Below, in pieces: positions 1 through 11,586 of a stretch of DNA of 64,000 nucleotides. The DNA comes from Sipunculus nudus (lineage: Eukaryota; Annelida; Sipuncula; Golfingiida; Sipunculidae): assembly GCA_026874595.1 (NCBI GenBank), contig CM049314.1, forward strand, positions 75,778,300 to 75,842,299. Reading direction: 5' to 3'. The stretch's first letter is position 1. Each line of letters starts with the position of its first letter. The notes beneath the pieces are model-generated. The model worked only from the letters and a program-made list of their open reading frames with translations, was not told the origin of the DNA and made no database searches. The position numbers and the translations under genes are program-made.

Positions 1-640
1 GTGGAAGTTGGTTTCCGAGTGCTGGTTGACGAGTGATCTTGTCCCAGCGCGGGCATGTCTTTTCACAAACAATGACCAGGACTGCTATTGGCCGGTATTT
101 ACTTCCGGTTTGCAGTGCCTTATGGTCGCCCCAAATCTTTCTTGATATAATATTTAATGGAGTTTTTAGTCCAGTTAGAATACGGATAGGGATGTTTGTA
201 ACATATATTTACTAATCTTGACCCTTCTTGTCAAAGTGAGGTCCTCTGTAATCAAAATTCAAAATCTAGCGACCTTGAACTTCCGCCCTCTTGTAAGCAG
301 TGCCGCCATATTGGATATTCGCCCTCTCCTATAGTTACTTCCGCGTCTTCATAAACTGGTTATACTGCAGATAGAATTAAAATACTTGTTTCAAATGAAT
401 CTGCTTATTTACCTAGGTCCTCACGCTGCCGGCTATGGGACTCCATACGTTAAGAGTACCAGATTTCCCAGAACACAGTCTTACTTTAATAATCGCCCAG
501 TGCCGCCGTACTAATAACGATGACCACCCTCCAAGTATTCTCACTATTTGTCGGGACAGTTTTTAACTCTCTGATTTTGGTTATCATTACCTTTTTTTCA
601 ACCAGGCATGTCTTGGGATTTAAATATTTGTGTATATACT
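1..640. other. Single-copy DNA, no gene recognised
   Basis: No repeat family of this window, no reading frame resembling a known protein and no RNA gene is visible. The longest open frame, 60 codons at 33-215, has no recognisable domain and its composition is not coding-like. Confidence 0.4.
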
Positions 641-1119
641 AGTATTACCCCCCCCCCCCCCCCAGTATCGTTTCCTTTTATTGACGCCCAACACACAAAA
701 CAAACACAGATGGTGTGGCGTGCATAAAATTATTATCTGCTTGGGGCAGAGTAATTGTATATTTTTCATGAAATTTTCTAAGTTGAGGAGTAGTAAAACG
801 GTCAAACCTGGACGAACCGCAAACGTGATCTGTAACTGGTCATTATCTGCTCACACCAAAAATCAGGCCAATATCTGCAGGCATCGCGAAAAAAGTCCGG
901 ACATGTGTGTTGAGGAGTAGTAAAACGGTCAAACCCGGACGAAGCGCGAACTCGATCTGTAACTGGTCATTATCTGCCCACACACCAAAAATCAGGCCAA
1001 TATCTGCAGGCATTGTGAGAAAAAGTCTGTACAGCTGTTTGAATTCCGAATGACGGAAGGAGGGAATGACGGACATGAGTAAAACTATATGCCCAGGCCA
1101 CTTTGTGACGGGGGCATAA
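640..1119 (+). mobile_element. Family F element, 5'-truncated copy
   Basis: Two tandem monomers are visible, each with GGTCAAACC, GATCTGTAACTGGTCATTA and AATATCTGCAGGCAT. They match the 180-bp monomers of the fuller copy at 32227-33926. The 3' end keeps the family terminus: ATGACGGA-type repeats, then a hairpin with arms TGCCC and GGGGGCA, then TAATAAAA. The 5' hairpin is not found, so the copy is truncated or rearranged at its left side. No coding capacity. The HINE-like assignment is inferred from architecture. Confidence 0.6.
648..663. repeat. Poly-C homopolymer, 16 C
   Basis: An uninterrupted run of 16 cytosines follows AGTATTA. It lies just upstream of the family F monomers. Runs of this length recur through the window (2848, 5199, 14002, 31342, 44604, 61925, 62540). 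The exact length may be a sequencing or assembly estimate. Confidence 0.85.
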
Positions 1120-1289
1120 TAAAACTGGTCAAAATTCAACTTTAACCAGATTTTGAGGCGGCTTTTGAGTACTTGCCGAAATTCTTCTTCGTAGTTCAAA
1201 GTTGATACCCCATTTATCCAAGCCTGTATACTTTGATATCATGCACGCTCTTGTTACCTCCCGTATATCGAGCCACATCTGAATAAGAG

Positions 1290-2185
1290 AATAAGTGCAC
1301 ATGGGCCATGATGCTCAGCTGAAATGCCGAAGGGGGGAGGGGGAGGGAGAGGGTTACAGCAGGTCTGCATAGACACACAAGATATTAAATTATTTTCAAC
1401 ATTGCTTACATTAAAACTAGGACCCAAAGGTCTCGACGCTGAGCTGAATATGTCTATAAGGATATTTATCAGATTTTTTAAAATATGGGTCCTGTGATCA
1501 GTTAAAACTAAAATCTCTATCCAAACTGCACAAGTCATCAATAAACTAATTTGTGAATGCATAGGCCATGTGACTTTGTCCAAGTGACACCAAAATCAAA
1601 GGAAAAACTTTATCTATTGGCAGGTGCGCGATATGTTGAAGACGGAAGGATTGCGATGAAATGTTTTACTTAAACTGCATCCACAATCTTTTTAAAGAAG
1701 TGGGCCATGTGATCCTGACCTTTGATCTCTGGATCCTGGAATCAACAGAGTCCTTACTTTAGTGGCGGGCAATATTAAGGTCAAGTTTGAAACCAATATT
1801 CAAATCATCAGGAATCTATTATGTGGATAGATGGCCCCTTGACTTTGACCTTTGACTTTGTGTCCCCAAAATCATGAAGTTTCTTCCACTATTGGCAAGT
1901 GAGCAATACCTAGACGATGGATGGCTTGCGATGAAATGTTTGGCTCAAAATACATCCACATTCAAAGGATTTTGACCTTTGACCTCATTACTCTAAAATC
2001 GAAAGGGTTCTTCCATTATTAGTGGGTCATATATTATATAAGTCAAAATTGAATCCAATATGTCAATCCAAAGTGGTATCATCATCCGGAAACAAATTTG
2101 ATAGACATACAGGAAGACGAAAAAGGGAATAGACGGTGTGATAAATATACGGCATCCGCTTTTTCAAGCGGGGCCCTAATATGCA
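1290..2185 (+). mobile_element. Family D element, decayed copy
   Basis: The 5' part carries CATGGGCCATGATGCTCAGCTG at 1301-1322 and a second 5'-like module at 1429-1450. The body repeats phrases such as 'gaccttgacc/tttgacc' and 'cctgtgatc' shared with 20400-21190. The 3' part has short ACAGG/GACGG repeats, then GGTGTGATAAATA, and a hairpin with arms CCGC and GCGG followed by GGCCCTAATA. It looks like a HINE-type non-autonomous element with a 3' terminus different from family A. No protein. Confidence 0.5.
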
Positions 2186-2251
2186 CACAAAGTTTCAGGG
2201 CACAGATGAAACCACAGTAACGAATCTGATATTAACAATATAATTTGGAAA

Positions 2252-3128
2252 CAAGTGACCCATGCGCCATAACACTCAACTGGTTACGAATTTTATCATC
2301 CGAATGCCAAATTTTGTAGGAGGTATCGCCATTCAACCGAAACTTAGCTCAGAGGTAATTGATACCACTTACAGAGACCTTATTTAAGGTTTCTCAGGAA
2401 ATTTTTCATGGACTTCCCTGGATGAAAAGTTAGAAGATTCTAGGTGCAATGGTTTTAATTTGTGCCCTGTTATCAGACAACCACATAATTTAAGGGCCTA
2501 AAAATTGTGAAAAAGTGTAAAATTCGAAAAAAAAATCAGGGTGGTACAATCAGTCTGCAGGAACATGATGAAACACTTGATGTTGAATATGCATTCAAAG
2601 GACCATGTTGATTGATGCATTAGTTGGTCAGATACTGGATATTTTGTTACAAATTTTTAACCTTTCTGCGGTGGAGGGGGTTTCATCTAAGCCCGAAATC
2701 CTTAAAGTTTGGAAAATCCAGGTGGCGATGCCAGTCTGCAGTAAATAATGAAACACTCCATGATCAAAAATTTGCATGGAAAAATTATGATGATCAATGC
2801 ATTAGTTTCAGATACCGCAGCTTTTGTATCAAATTTTTTTATCATTCGGGGGGGGGGGGGGATTTTAGAACCCCTTAGCTCACAGGGTATGGATAACAGA
2901 GACCAAATTTCCGGTTTCCAAGGAGATGTTTAAGGACCTCCCTGGATGTAAAGAAAGAAGAAGCCAGATCCAGCGGTTACGATTTGTGCCTGGCTAACGG
3001 ACGAACGGACAGACAGACGGACCACGGACAAAGGGTGATGGCTATAGCTCAGATGACTTTCAGCTTAAAACACCAAAATTAAAAAGTGCCATTCCTAGAT
3101 CTTAGTTGAATTTCAGTCAGCTGAGCTA
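2252..3128 (+). mobile_element. Family A element A0 (pearl/HINE-like), double 3' terminus
   Basis: It starts CAAGTGACCCATG after an A-run, has one to two core monomers (TCTGCAG, 'atgatgaaacac', 'ttattctg', 'taacagagacc', 'ccaaggaga'), a 14-G run at 2848-2861, then ACGG/ACAG repeats at 2998-3030 and the tail AAAGGGTGATGGCTATAGCTC. The terminal hairpin is followed by TTAAAA, and then a second variant terminus ends CAGTCAGCTGAGCTAAAA at 3128. Two 3' ends in series suggest one element inserted at, or recombined into, the end of another. Confidence 0.65.
2848..2861. repeat. Poly-G homopolymer, 14 G
   Basis: The G-run sits after TTATCATTC in a family A monomer. Other A monomers carry their G-runs at the same place (14002-14016, 44604-44616). 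Confidence 0.85.
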
Positions 3129-3959
3129 AAAATTGATTTTTGATTATTAAATATGTTAAAATAAACAGAGATTTGGACAATCAAAGCTGATCCATTTATT
3201 TCACACTCTGCTAAAGCAAAAAAAGAAAAATTCTTTCCATTAGATCCTTATTTTATTTTTTTTTATATCAAATCTTTTTCAAGTTTTTAAAATTTATAAA
3301 TGTGCAATATAAAATATATACCTGACTATTTAAGTTTATTCACAATTACTAAATTGCATCATCATTTATCCCTCATTTAGCTCGTACAGAAACGCACTAT
3401 GCATAGATGTATTTTTTTATCACAAGAATATATATACATTTTATAAACATAAATATTTTATAAATTTGCAAAATAATAAACATGTAATTTGATTCAGAAT
3501 TCAATATTCTAAATTGCATCATTATTTATCAATAATCGGCTCATTTTATCATATTATGCAATTAATCAAATGGTTTTTAATAAAATTTAATTAATCAAAA
3601 ATATTTACCATCTTTACCTCAGAATTACTCCTTGTATAAGTATCTACAGTTTTTTTTTATATTTGAGTTATGTATAAGCTGAGTGGAAACAGCTTAACAG
3701 TTAAGAAATACAGTTCAAACAATAACAATTATTGCCTTACACTCCGTGAATATTGCTGTGTGTAGGGCGAAGGGGGTGGGGGCTGATATCAGAATTAATG
3801 TACACTTGTGACAGCTGGGCCAAAAAAATGATATGTTGTGCAAGTTTGAGTGCACCGCCCCCTAGTGGCCAATTCTGGAAACTGACCAATACGGAACTGA
3901 CCAACATGCTTGCCGAAATCGAAGATTTCCAGCAAGCAATTATGCTGATAACTTACAAA
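3129..3959. other. AT-rich single-copy DNA, no gene recognised
   Basis: The stretch is low in complexity, with many A and T runs. The open frame at 3753-3977 has no recognisable domain and runs into the B element that starts at 3960, so it is not supported as a gene. Confidence 0.4.
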
Positions 3960-4795
3960 CAAGACCTACAGGCCTAATGCGAACCAGTGCAATGGTTTAT
4001 ACATCAGGTATAATTCTTCAATGCTGGTTCATTACTGTTCAAGGAGGCCTACATGTCCTGTATACGATGAAGGTATTAGAGATTGATACATATGCCCAAT
4101 AGCAGGCTGATATCCCCTCCTTAGAAATAAGCAGGGACATACACGGTGAAAAAATTATTGAAGGTGATGCCACCAGTCTTGTGAACGAGAAAGCCATCAC
4201 AGACGCATGGACAGGTCAAAATATCAGGCTGATACATCAAAATTCTGGAGTTTGATTCACTGGGCTTTCCAGGCTTAGGTGAGAAAGGCAGTTGCCCCGG
4301 GTAAACTGTGACAAAATGCTGGATCAAGCTACTGCACTGAGTGATCTCTTGACCTGCACCTGGCTAGACTGTGTAAACTTTGACCTGTACCTGGCTGCAC
4401 TGACTGAACTCTTGCATAATCTGACATGGTTGGCAGTTTGCCAAAACTAATTGATCCAGGTTGACCTTAAGTTCGAAATCTGATACAGTGTGCAGTCTGT
4501 CATAGCAATAAATAGAATGCAGCTATTGAACTGAATGACCTCTTGACCTATTCCTGGCTACACTGAGCTAACCTTTGACCTGTTGCCTAATCTGATACAG
4601 TTGCCTGTCTTCTAAAGCTATCAACTGATCCAGACTCACCTTTGGCTTGTTACAAAATCTGAAATAGTTGCCAGTCTGAAATTTGAAATCTAGTGGCATA
4701 ATGTTATAGATGCTGATAAACTGGTACCAGGCTTGCTTCACACAGCTTACATTTATGGTAAAATGACTCGATTCAATCTCCATAATTCAGCCAAA
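3960..4795 (+). mobile_element. Family B element B0, 5' portion
   Basis: The start is CAAGACCTACAGGCCTAATG, which is the B terminus with its palindrome (AGGCCT, AC, AGGCCT) damaged in the left arm, then GCGAACCAGTGCA. It continues with the ~165-bp 'accagtcttgt / agccatca' monomer and the 32-bp minisatellite phrase 'ctgagtgaactcttgacctg'. The B 3' end (CACAGGTTCGCTAAAA) is absent, so this is a 5' fragment about a fifth of the length of the full copies. Confidence 0.65.
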
Positions 4796-4930
4796 AATAA
4801 TTTTTTTTTTCAATAAAAGGTATACGTTATATTGAATACTGGGCGGATCTAATGCAGCTGAGCCCATTTTGGGTCGCCGGTTACAATTTGAGGAAAAGGG
4901 TTATTTCTATTCAGTAAACACCAAGATGTG

Positions 4931-4944
4931 TTGACAGGATGTTT
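4931..4944. repeat. SINE target-site duplication, left copy
   Basis: TTGACAGGATGTTT is identical to 5393-5406 on the other side of the SINE. Confidence 0.85.
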
Positions 4945-5198
4945 TTTTTTTTTTTTTTTTTTTAATAATTTTTTTTTGTGGAGGTAACCGCCTCCATTTT
5001 TTTAATGCTGACTTAACTAAGTCTTAACTAAGTATGTACATCTGCAGAGTTTCCATTTCGGTTTGGGACTACTTGACAGGGCGGTAGCACTCGCTTCCTA
5101 TCATTTTTATATCCTGGTGTCACCCAGGCCCGGTGTCTACCGCACCTGCGGGTCCTGGGTGTATAATCATCCCCATTGCTGAGTCATAACACCGAGGA

Positions 5199-5211
5199 CC
5201 CCCCCCCCCCC
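5199..5211. repeat. Poly-C homopolymer, 13 C
   Basis: The run lies inside the SINE body (poly-G on the SINE's sense strand). Confidence 0.8.
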
Positions 5212-5328
5212 AAAGACGCACTCGTATGTGAGTGATACACGGCTGTAGGACACAGCCTTCCCATTAAGCCTGCAGAGCGCTCACCCTGGGTAGGGGCCGA
5301 CCGTGAGAAACCTCACCGCCTCGGCTGA

Positions 5329-5381
5329 GATTCGAACCCACGATCTCCCGGCTTTGAGTCCTGCGCTCTACCCCTGAGCCA
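5329..5381 (-). promoter_or_regulatory. Internal RNA polymerase III promoter (A and B boxes) of the SINE
   Basis: The A box TGGCTCAGGGG lies at 5371-5381 and the B box GGTTCGAATC at 5329-5338, both on the minus strand. The B box matches the canonical GGTTCGANTC exactly. The spacing matches that inside a tRNA gene. Confidence 0.8.
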
Positions 5382-5392
5382 CAGAAGCCGGA

Positions 5393-5406
5393 TTGACAGG
5401 ATGTTT
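5393..5406. repeat. SINE target-site duplication, right copy
   Basis: TTGACAGGATGTTT is identical to 4931-4944. Confidence 0.85.
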
Positions 5407-5689
5407 GTAAACTAACTCCAGCCCTGCCACAGGCCTGTCAATCACTCTGCCCCCAGCCCTCACCTGGGTCAATCGCGAGGTGCAAGTGTTTAATTAATGC
5501 ATGGGCCAAGTACCTCCGTGCACGAGGTGGCATGAACTGATGGTCGACGTTTAATAGCCCAATCTAATTAGCTGAGCATACAACTGATAAGCTATGGAGA
5601 ACAACCCTAACTCTAGCTAATTAGTGTGCAAGCAAGCCCGTCCTTGTGAATGATCTGTTAGTGTCATTGGCCTTTCTGTTTTTTTTCGG

Positions 5690-6130
5690 GTATGTTACGC
5701 CGAAACACAAATTTTTCACTTGACATCATGTTATTTCTGATATATCCTGAGCTTATCAACAGATACGTAAAATTACTTAATAATAAGCTGCTTCATATCC
5801 CTACTATAACGTGTATGATATTCATACTTTCAACATCGCAACAAATAAATATTACGCCAATACCAGACGAAACTACGATGGGCCGACGACGCAAATCCCG
5901 AATGCCACTTGAAAAACTGCAGCATGATGAATGATATCAAGAAGTCTCAGCGGGCCGAACCTACTTCCTTGATCAAACTGATGGCCAGCAACGATGAATC
6001 GTCAGATGACGGCATCTCTACGTTTACGCATGAAGAAAAATCGGTGGCCGACACCTATCGACTTTGCAGTGTTATGAACTTAACGCGCTATGTTAGCCGC
6101 TGTTGTAACAACATCTATTTTATTTAGATG
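5690..6130 (+). other. Possible coding remnant, unrecognised
   Basis: Two overlapping frames in a non-repetitive, locally GC-richer stretch look more coding-like than their surroundings. One (5878-5931) encodes a basic stretch MGRRRKSRMPLEK. The other (5927-6127) encodes MNDIKKSQRAEPTSLIKLM, then an acidic NDESSDDG segment, and ends in TAG. AATAAA occurs at 6273-6278 and 6373-6378. An indel separates the two frames. I do not recognise a family. It could be a terminal exon, a decayed exon or chance. Confidence 0.15.
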
Positions 6131-8106
6131 CACCTTCGGATATGTGCATTCAACCAGAGAGATCTAATTGACTAATTACTAATGGACACTAATTACTATA
6201 CACACAGTTATTACGAGGTCAGTTATAACTACGCTGATTGTTAAATTTGTTGCCATTTATAGATTCCATGTAAATAAACCTTCTTATAAGATAATCGGGC
6301 TACTTCTGTGACTTGAATGTGTGTGCATGATGTATGAATGTTACAAACCATCGTCTTCCTATTCAACCCTCCAATAAACAATAAGTTCAAATTTCACATA
6401 TGACTTGTCTGTGTATGGGAGATTTGTATGATCGTTATAAACTCGTCTCTATTGTCAACTCCCAAATACCTATAATGTATGTAAACCCTGAAAAGTAAAT
6501 CAATCTTCGTTCTCCTTGAATGGCCATAGATCCCGCTCCCCTTGTTCCTGTGTGAACACGCGGTTACCTATTAGGCCCGGCTATGCACCTGTTTAGCCGC
6601 GGGTCCCGGTTGTCGGGTGCCTAGCGCACCTTGGCACTCGGCCAAAACTGTAAGCTCCGCCTACTGAAGTCGATGCACGTGGTGTTTGACACGTCGATGG
6701 CGTGACAGGTCAAACTTTTATCGTTTTAACACGTTTTTAAAACAAAATAGTCAATTAATCCATGTTATTATAGCATGGTTTGATAAGAACCACCGTCTTG
6801 ACCAAATTCATGTGACTGTCAACATGTAGTTGTGGTTAGTTACGTGTGTAGGACGAATGATCTCTACGAATATAGTTTTTGGCTATTTTCTCGAAACATC
6901 ATTTCACCTGAACACCTTATCTTTAGAGCGTTATTTCTCAGTACTTGTCCGAAACATACCATCTTTGATATATGTAATTGTTAATATGTCTTCCAAAAAG
7001 CGTTTTTTTTTATTTTACGCCTATACTAAATTTGAAGGATTTTATTAGGGTAAAAGTAAGAAATTAAATGATTTGTGAAGATTTCAAAATTAAATATTCT
7101 GTAAAATCGTAATTTTAAAACTTAACTCAATAAACAAAAAAAAAAACACCTGGGGATTATTACCTAAATTCTCGATTTTTTAAAGAAGATTTCCTGTATC
7201 TGCTTTAGTTGTGCTGGAATAAACGGTTTTTTTTGTTAAATATTAAAATTAAATTAAAATTCTTACAAATTCAAACCTATTCCTAAGAAACAAAGTTTAT
7301 TATCACCAAACTATAGAGAATTTTTTTAGCTTTCAGAAAATGTATACTTTAGGGGGAATTAAAGCGTTAGATTGTTCAATGCAAAGGAAAAACTGAAACA
7401 AAGTCAGGTCAGATGGGGGGACCAGTCCTGCCACCTTAATAACGGACGCCCCCAGGCTCATCTGCCAATCACGAAGCAGCATATTTGACTCCGCAAACTT
7501 TCGGGTTTAAAACTCTACTGAGTCTGTTTTTGTGACCAGGGATTAAGCTCTCCATGGCTGAATTAAGTCACCTTACCTACCTTGTTATGTCGGTTTAGTT
7601 TCATATGCAACTCGACTAAGAGAGTTTGACAACTCTCTGTTTTATTAAATATTCCATTAAACAGGTTTGGTTTGTTGTTTGTAAAGATTGATTTAAGTAG
7701 ACATCATCCAGTTCAAATTTTCACCAGAATTAGAAAATAAACTACAATATGACATTAAAATGCACCTTCTGACATAAAATGCCCCGTATAAACCTTGCCA
7801 AACGACTCCATTTTTTTAAGTGACCACCTGAATATAAAAACCTCACAAGACCGCCTAAAAAAGCGACAGCTTTATCAAAATCCAATTGGTAGTCATAATT
7901 TTGAGGTTTACTGTACTAGCATATCTTTTAACGAATATGAAACGTCAAGAAATACTATCCCTTCTTACCGTTATACACTCTCTGAATTTTCGGATGAAAA
8001 ATGAAGAGGCTAGGTCGCTATCGTAAACTCTTCGGTTTTCCACATAACTGCTTCTATGATCGACTACTCTGCTCGTGCTAGATGCTAATGCGGTTGCTGT
8101 AAGTAA
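6131..8106. other. Single-copy DNA, no gene recognised
   Basis: AT-rich DNA with a GC-richer island at about 6530-6720 (for example GCCGCGGGTCCCGG and CGGTTGTCGGGTGCC). No repeat family of the window is present and no domain is recognised in the short frames at 6830-7048 and 7795-8004. Confidence 0.35.
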
Positions 8107-8280
8107 CAAGAGACCCATGGGTCTTGACGCACAGCTGACTAGCATGAAACATACGCCTTACATTTACAACAGAAACTTAGTCGTATGAAAGCCAAATTGA
8201 GATAAACTTCAGATGTAATCTTAACCTTTGACCTTCTGACAAAAATGTCAACAGTGAAGACTGAACTTATGACTTGTCAA
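8107..8280 (+). mobile_element. 5' terminus of an A-like element ahead of the 26-bp minisatellite
   Basis: CAAGAGACCCATGGGTCTTG at 8107-8126 is the family A start with its 12-bp palindrome GACCCATGGGTC. It is followed by ACGCACAGCTGACT. The body then runs into the minisatellite at 8280. The element's own 3' end is not recognised; it may lie beyond 15482. Confidence 0.5.
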
Positions 8281-8403
8281 TATGAGCTGTACAAGAGAAG
8301 AATCAGATCAAGCTGATCAAGAGAAATCTAACATTAAGCTGTACAAGAGAAGATTAAGATCAAGCTGTACAAGAGAAAAATAACATAAATCTGTACAAGA
8401 GAA
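8280..8403 (+). repeat. 26-bp minisatellite, left part (split by A1)
   Basis: About four or five copies of a 26-bp unit built on ATCAAGCTGTACAAGAGAAG. The same unit resumes at 14905 directly after element A1, so the two blocks are one array interrupted by a 6.5-kb insertion. Confidence 0.85.
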
Positions 8404-8579
8404 CAAGTGACCCATGGGTCATGACGCTCAGCTGACTGGGAAGAGATTCGCAAAAGGAAATTTTATCATCTGAATGGTAGTATATACCCATTCAACTGAA
8501 GCATCAAACAGGTTAACCAACAGGCCAAGATTGTGTCTGTATTTATATATCTCAAAAACAGAGAAAAAATGCGTAAAAA

Positions 8580-9933
8580 ATACAGGTGGCTCCAAGATTC
8601 TGCAGAAACTAATAATAAGACTTAAAGGTCAATATGCATGCAAAGAATCATGGTGATCTCTGCATTAGTTGCTCAGATACTTTAGCTTTTGTATCAAATT
8701 TTCCATTATTCTGAGGGATACTTCGGAGTCCTATAGCTTGAAGGATATGGGTAACGAAGACCTAATTCAGGTTTCCACAGACATATTTCATGGGCCTCCT
8801 TGCATGACACTAATGAAGATTCTAGGTCCAGTTGTTACAATTTGTGCCATGTAAACAGATGACAGCATCCTTAAAGGTTCCAAAAATAGAGAAAAAAATT
8901 CGAAAAATTGAATAAAATATAGGAGGCACCACCAGTCTGCAGAAACTGAAGAAACACTCCATAATCAATATCCATGCAAAGAATCATGGTGATCTCTGCA
9001 TTAGTTGTTCAGATACTTCATCTTTTGTATCAAAATGTTCATTATTCTTAGGGATACTTCGGAGTCCTATAGCTTGAAGGATATGGGAAACAGAGACCTA
9101 ATTTCAGGTTTCCACAGACACTTTTCATGGGCCTCCTTGTATGACAAGAATGAAGATTCTAGGTCGAGTTGTTAGGATTTGTACCCTGTTGACAGATAAC
9201 CACACCTTTAAAGGTCTCAAAAATTGATAAAAAAAATTCGTAAAGATTTGAAAAAATAGACGTGGCGCACCCAGTCTGCAGAAACTGATGGAATATCTCA
9301 TGATCAATATGTATGCCAAAAATCTTGACCATCAGTGTTGTATAATTGAGATACTGCAGTTTTTGTATCAAATTTTTCATTATTCTGGGAGTATTTTGGA
9401 GCCATACAGCTTAAAGGATATGGGTAACAGAGACCTAATTTCAGTTTTCCATGGAGACTTTTCATGGGTCTCCCTGTGTGTCAAGAAAGAAGATTCTGGG
9501 TCCGGTCTATACGATTTGTGCCCTGTTAACAGATGTTCATATCTTTAAAGGTCGCAAAAGTAGAGAAAAAAAATTGTAAAAAAAAAAAAACGAAAAAATG
9601 TAGGTGGTGCCACCAGTCTGCAGAAACTGATGAAACATTCCATGATCAATAATCATTAAAAAAATTATGGTGATCTCTGTATTAGTTGTTCAGATACTTC
9701 AGCTTTTGTATCACATTCTCCATTATTCGGAGCTATACTTTGGAGTGCCATAGCTCAAAGGATATGGGTAACAGAGACCTAATTTCAGGTTTCCATGGAG
9801 ACTTTTCATTGGTCTCCCTGTGTGTTAAGAATGAAGATTCTAGGTCCAGTCGTTACAATTTGTACCCTGTTGACAGATAACTACATCCTTAGAGATCTCA
9901 TAAATAGAGAAAAAAACTGTAAACATTTGAAAA
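8580..9933 (+). repeat. Family A core monomers, left array of A1 (~345 bp unit)
   Basis: Four successive units can be aligned by eye. Each opens near CAGGTGG...ACCAGTCTGCAG, passes through ATGATCAATAT, TTGTTCAGATAC, TTTTGTATCAAATTTT, TATTCTG, GATATGGGTAACAGAGACC, AGATTCTAGGTCCAG and CCCTGTTGACAGAT, and closes in an A-rich stretch. Divergence between units is clearly visible, so the array is not freshly amplified. Confidence 0.8.
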
Positions 9934-10126
9934 CAAGGCCTACAGGCCTAATGCGAACCTGTGCAATTTGATTACACCAGGTTTAATGCTTCAATGCTGG
10001 ACCATTACTTTTCAAGAAAATGTGTAACATGTATATGAACATTGCAAGTACTGAACACTTAGAACAAAAAACAATTAAACAAGCATCACTGCTGCAATTC
10101 TGGCATGGGTGCACACAACACAGAAA

Positions 10127-11586
10127 CTAGGATATGGGTAGTCAACAAGTGACTATGTGTATCCTCCAAAATCAGAGTGGGAAAGGTGAAGTGAGGCATG
10201 GATTGAGTGGCAAGGGGAAATAGAGTGAGGTGTGTTGCATAATAGCCTGGATGTCTGCAGCCGAAATATGTATGTAGGTTGCGCCACCTACCACAAAATC
10301 CAGAAAGCTGTCCAAGATGTATAAACATGCAAAATTTTAGGCAGATAAGTCAAACCACTACTGAGATATGAGTGATTTTAGCCCACGGCAGACAAACATA
10401 TGGACACTGTGCAAAAATGGTGGCAGGTGGCGCCACCAATTTTGTGTATGATTGAGAGATATGTGAGATCTATCCACATGCAAAATTTCAGGGGGATATG
10501 TCAAACCAGTCCTGATATATAAGCCTGAATGTGTGCAGCGCATACATGAATATAGGTGGCGCCACCTGCCAAAAAAATCCAGAAAGCTATCCAAGATGTA
10601 TAAACCTGCAGAATTTTAGGCTGATAAGTCAAACCGATACTGAGATATGGGTAATTTTAGCCCACGGCAGAAAAACAGACGGACGCTGTGCAAAAATGGT
10701 GGCAGGTGGCACCGCCAATTTTGTGTATGATTAAGAGTTATGTTAGATCTACACATGTGCAAAATTTCAGGGGGATACGTCAAACCAGTTCTGAGGTATC
10801 AGCCTGAATGTCTGCAGTGTATACATAAATGTAGGTGGCGCCACCTGCCACAAAATCCAGAAAGCTATCCAAGATGTATAAACCTGCAAAATTTTAGGCA
10901 GATATGTCAAACCACTGCCTATTATGAGTGATAATATCCCACGGCAAACAAACAGACGGACGCTGTGCATAAATTATTGCAAGTGGCGCCACCGCTTTTG
11001 CGTATGATAAAGAGCTATGTGAGATCTATAAACATGCAAAATTTTTGCCCAATCGGTCAAATGGTTTCTGAGATATGAGCTTGGATGTCTGCAGCATAAA
11101 TTTGAATGTAGGTGGCGCCACCTGTCATAAAACCTAGAAAGCTGTCCAGGATGTCAACACATGCAAAATTTCAGATGGATAAGTCCAACCAATGCAGAGC
11201 TATGAGTGTTTTTATCCTAAGGCAGATGAACAGATGAACGCTGTGCAAAAATGGTTGCAGGTGGCACCACCATTTTTAGTGTATCTTATAAAGCTTTCCA
11301 AGGGCTACATTTGTGCAAAATCTTTAGCCTTATCGGTTCCCGAGATATGTGGGTTTGTGTGTGGAAACATACGCACAAATGGACGCTAAGCAGAGAGGAA
11401 AGGTCAGAGGTCAATGAAAAATGAGGGCGCACCAGTTTACATGTGACTGATAATAATTCCGAATTTAAAAAAAAAATTCTGCTTAGTTGTTATAAAGAAG
11501 TTCTCTGGAAACCTATGCGGCGATGGCGGCAGCGTCAGCGTCTGACTGAAATCATAGTATCCGTAAAACTCTGTTTTGGCGGATAC
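10127..11586 (+). mobile_element. Family J element J1, nested in B1
   Basis: It starts CTAGGATATGGGTAGTC; the hairpin arms GTAGTC and GACTAT(GT) surround a short loop, then TGTATCCTCCAAAA. It ends with a hairpin whose right arm is TTTTGGCGGATAC. The 5' and 3' inverted repeats match at 13 of 14 positions (14 of 14 in J2). Removing it restores the usual B sequence, ACACAGAAA joined to AATGATTGTAG. No ACGG tract is visible in this family. Confidence 0.75.
10276..11290 (+). repeat. J1 higher-order array: alternating ~149-bp and 129-bp monomers
   Basis: Each monomer begins with AGGTGGCGCCACC or a near match, at 10276, 10425, 10554, 10704, 10833, 10981, 11110 and 11259. The spacings are 149, 129, 150, 129, 148, 129 and 149. 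The longer monomers carry 'aaagct(a/g)tccaagatgta ... cccacggcag'. The shorter carry 'tgtgtatgatt(a/g)agag ... gcctgaatgt'. This is a regular dimeric higher-order repeat with a 278-bp period. Confidence 0.9.

Larger units (their letters stand above)
4945..5392 (-). mobile_element. tRNA-derived SINE with poly-A tail and 14-bp TSD
   Basis: On the minus strand the element begins with a tRNA-like head (CCGGCTTCTG, then TGGCTCAGGGG at the A box and GGTTCGAATC at the B box). A ~330-bp unrelated body follows, then an A-rich tail (the T-run at 4942-4963 on the plus strand). The flanks are identical, TTGACAGGATGTTT at 4931-4944 and 5393-5406, a target-site duplication typical of LINE-mediated retrotransposition. 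The head folds with a plausible acceptor and D-arm, but the anticodon arm pairs poorly, so it is not a functional tRNA. It is transcribed, if at all, by RNA polymerase III from the internal boxes. Its LINE partner is not identified. Confidence 0.88.

Noticed and set aside
5329..5392. Functional tRNA gene on the minus strand
   Set aside because: The anticodon arm does not pair well, the sequence continues into a SINE body with poly-A and a target duplication, so it is a SINE head.
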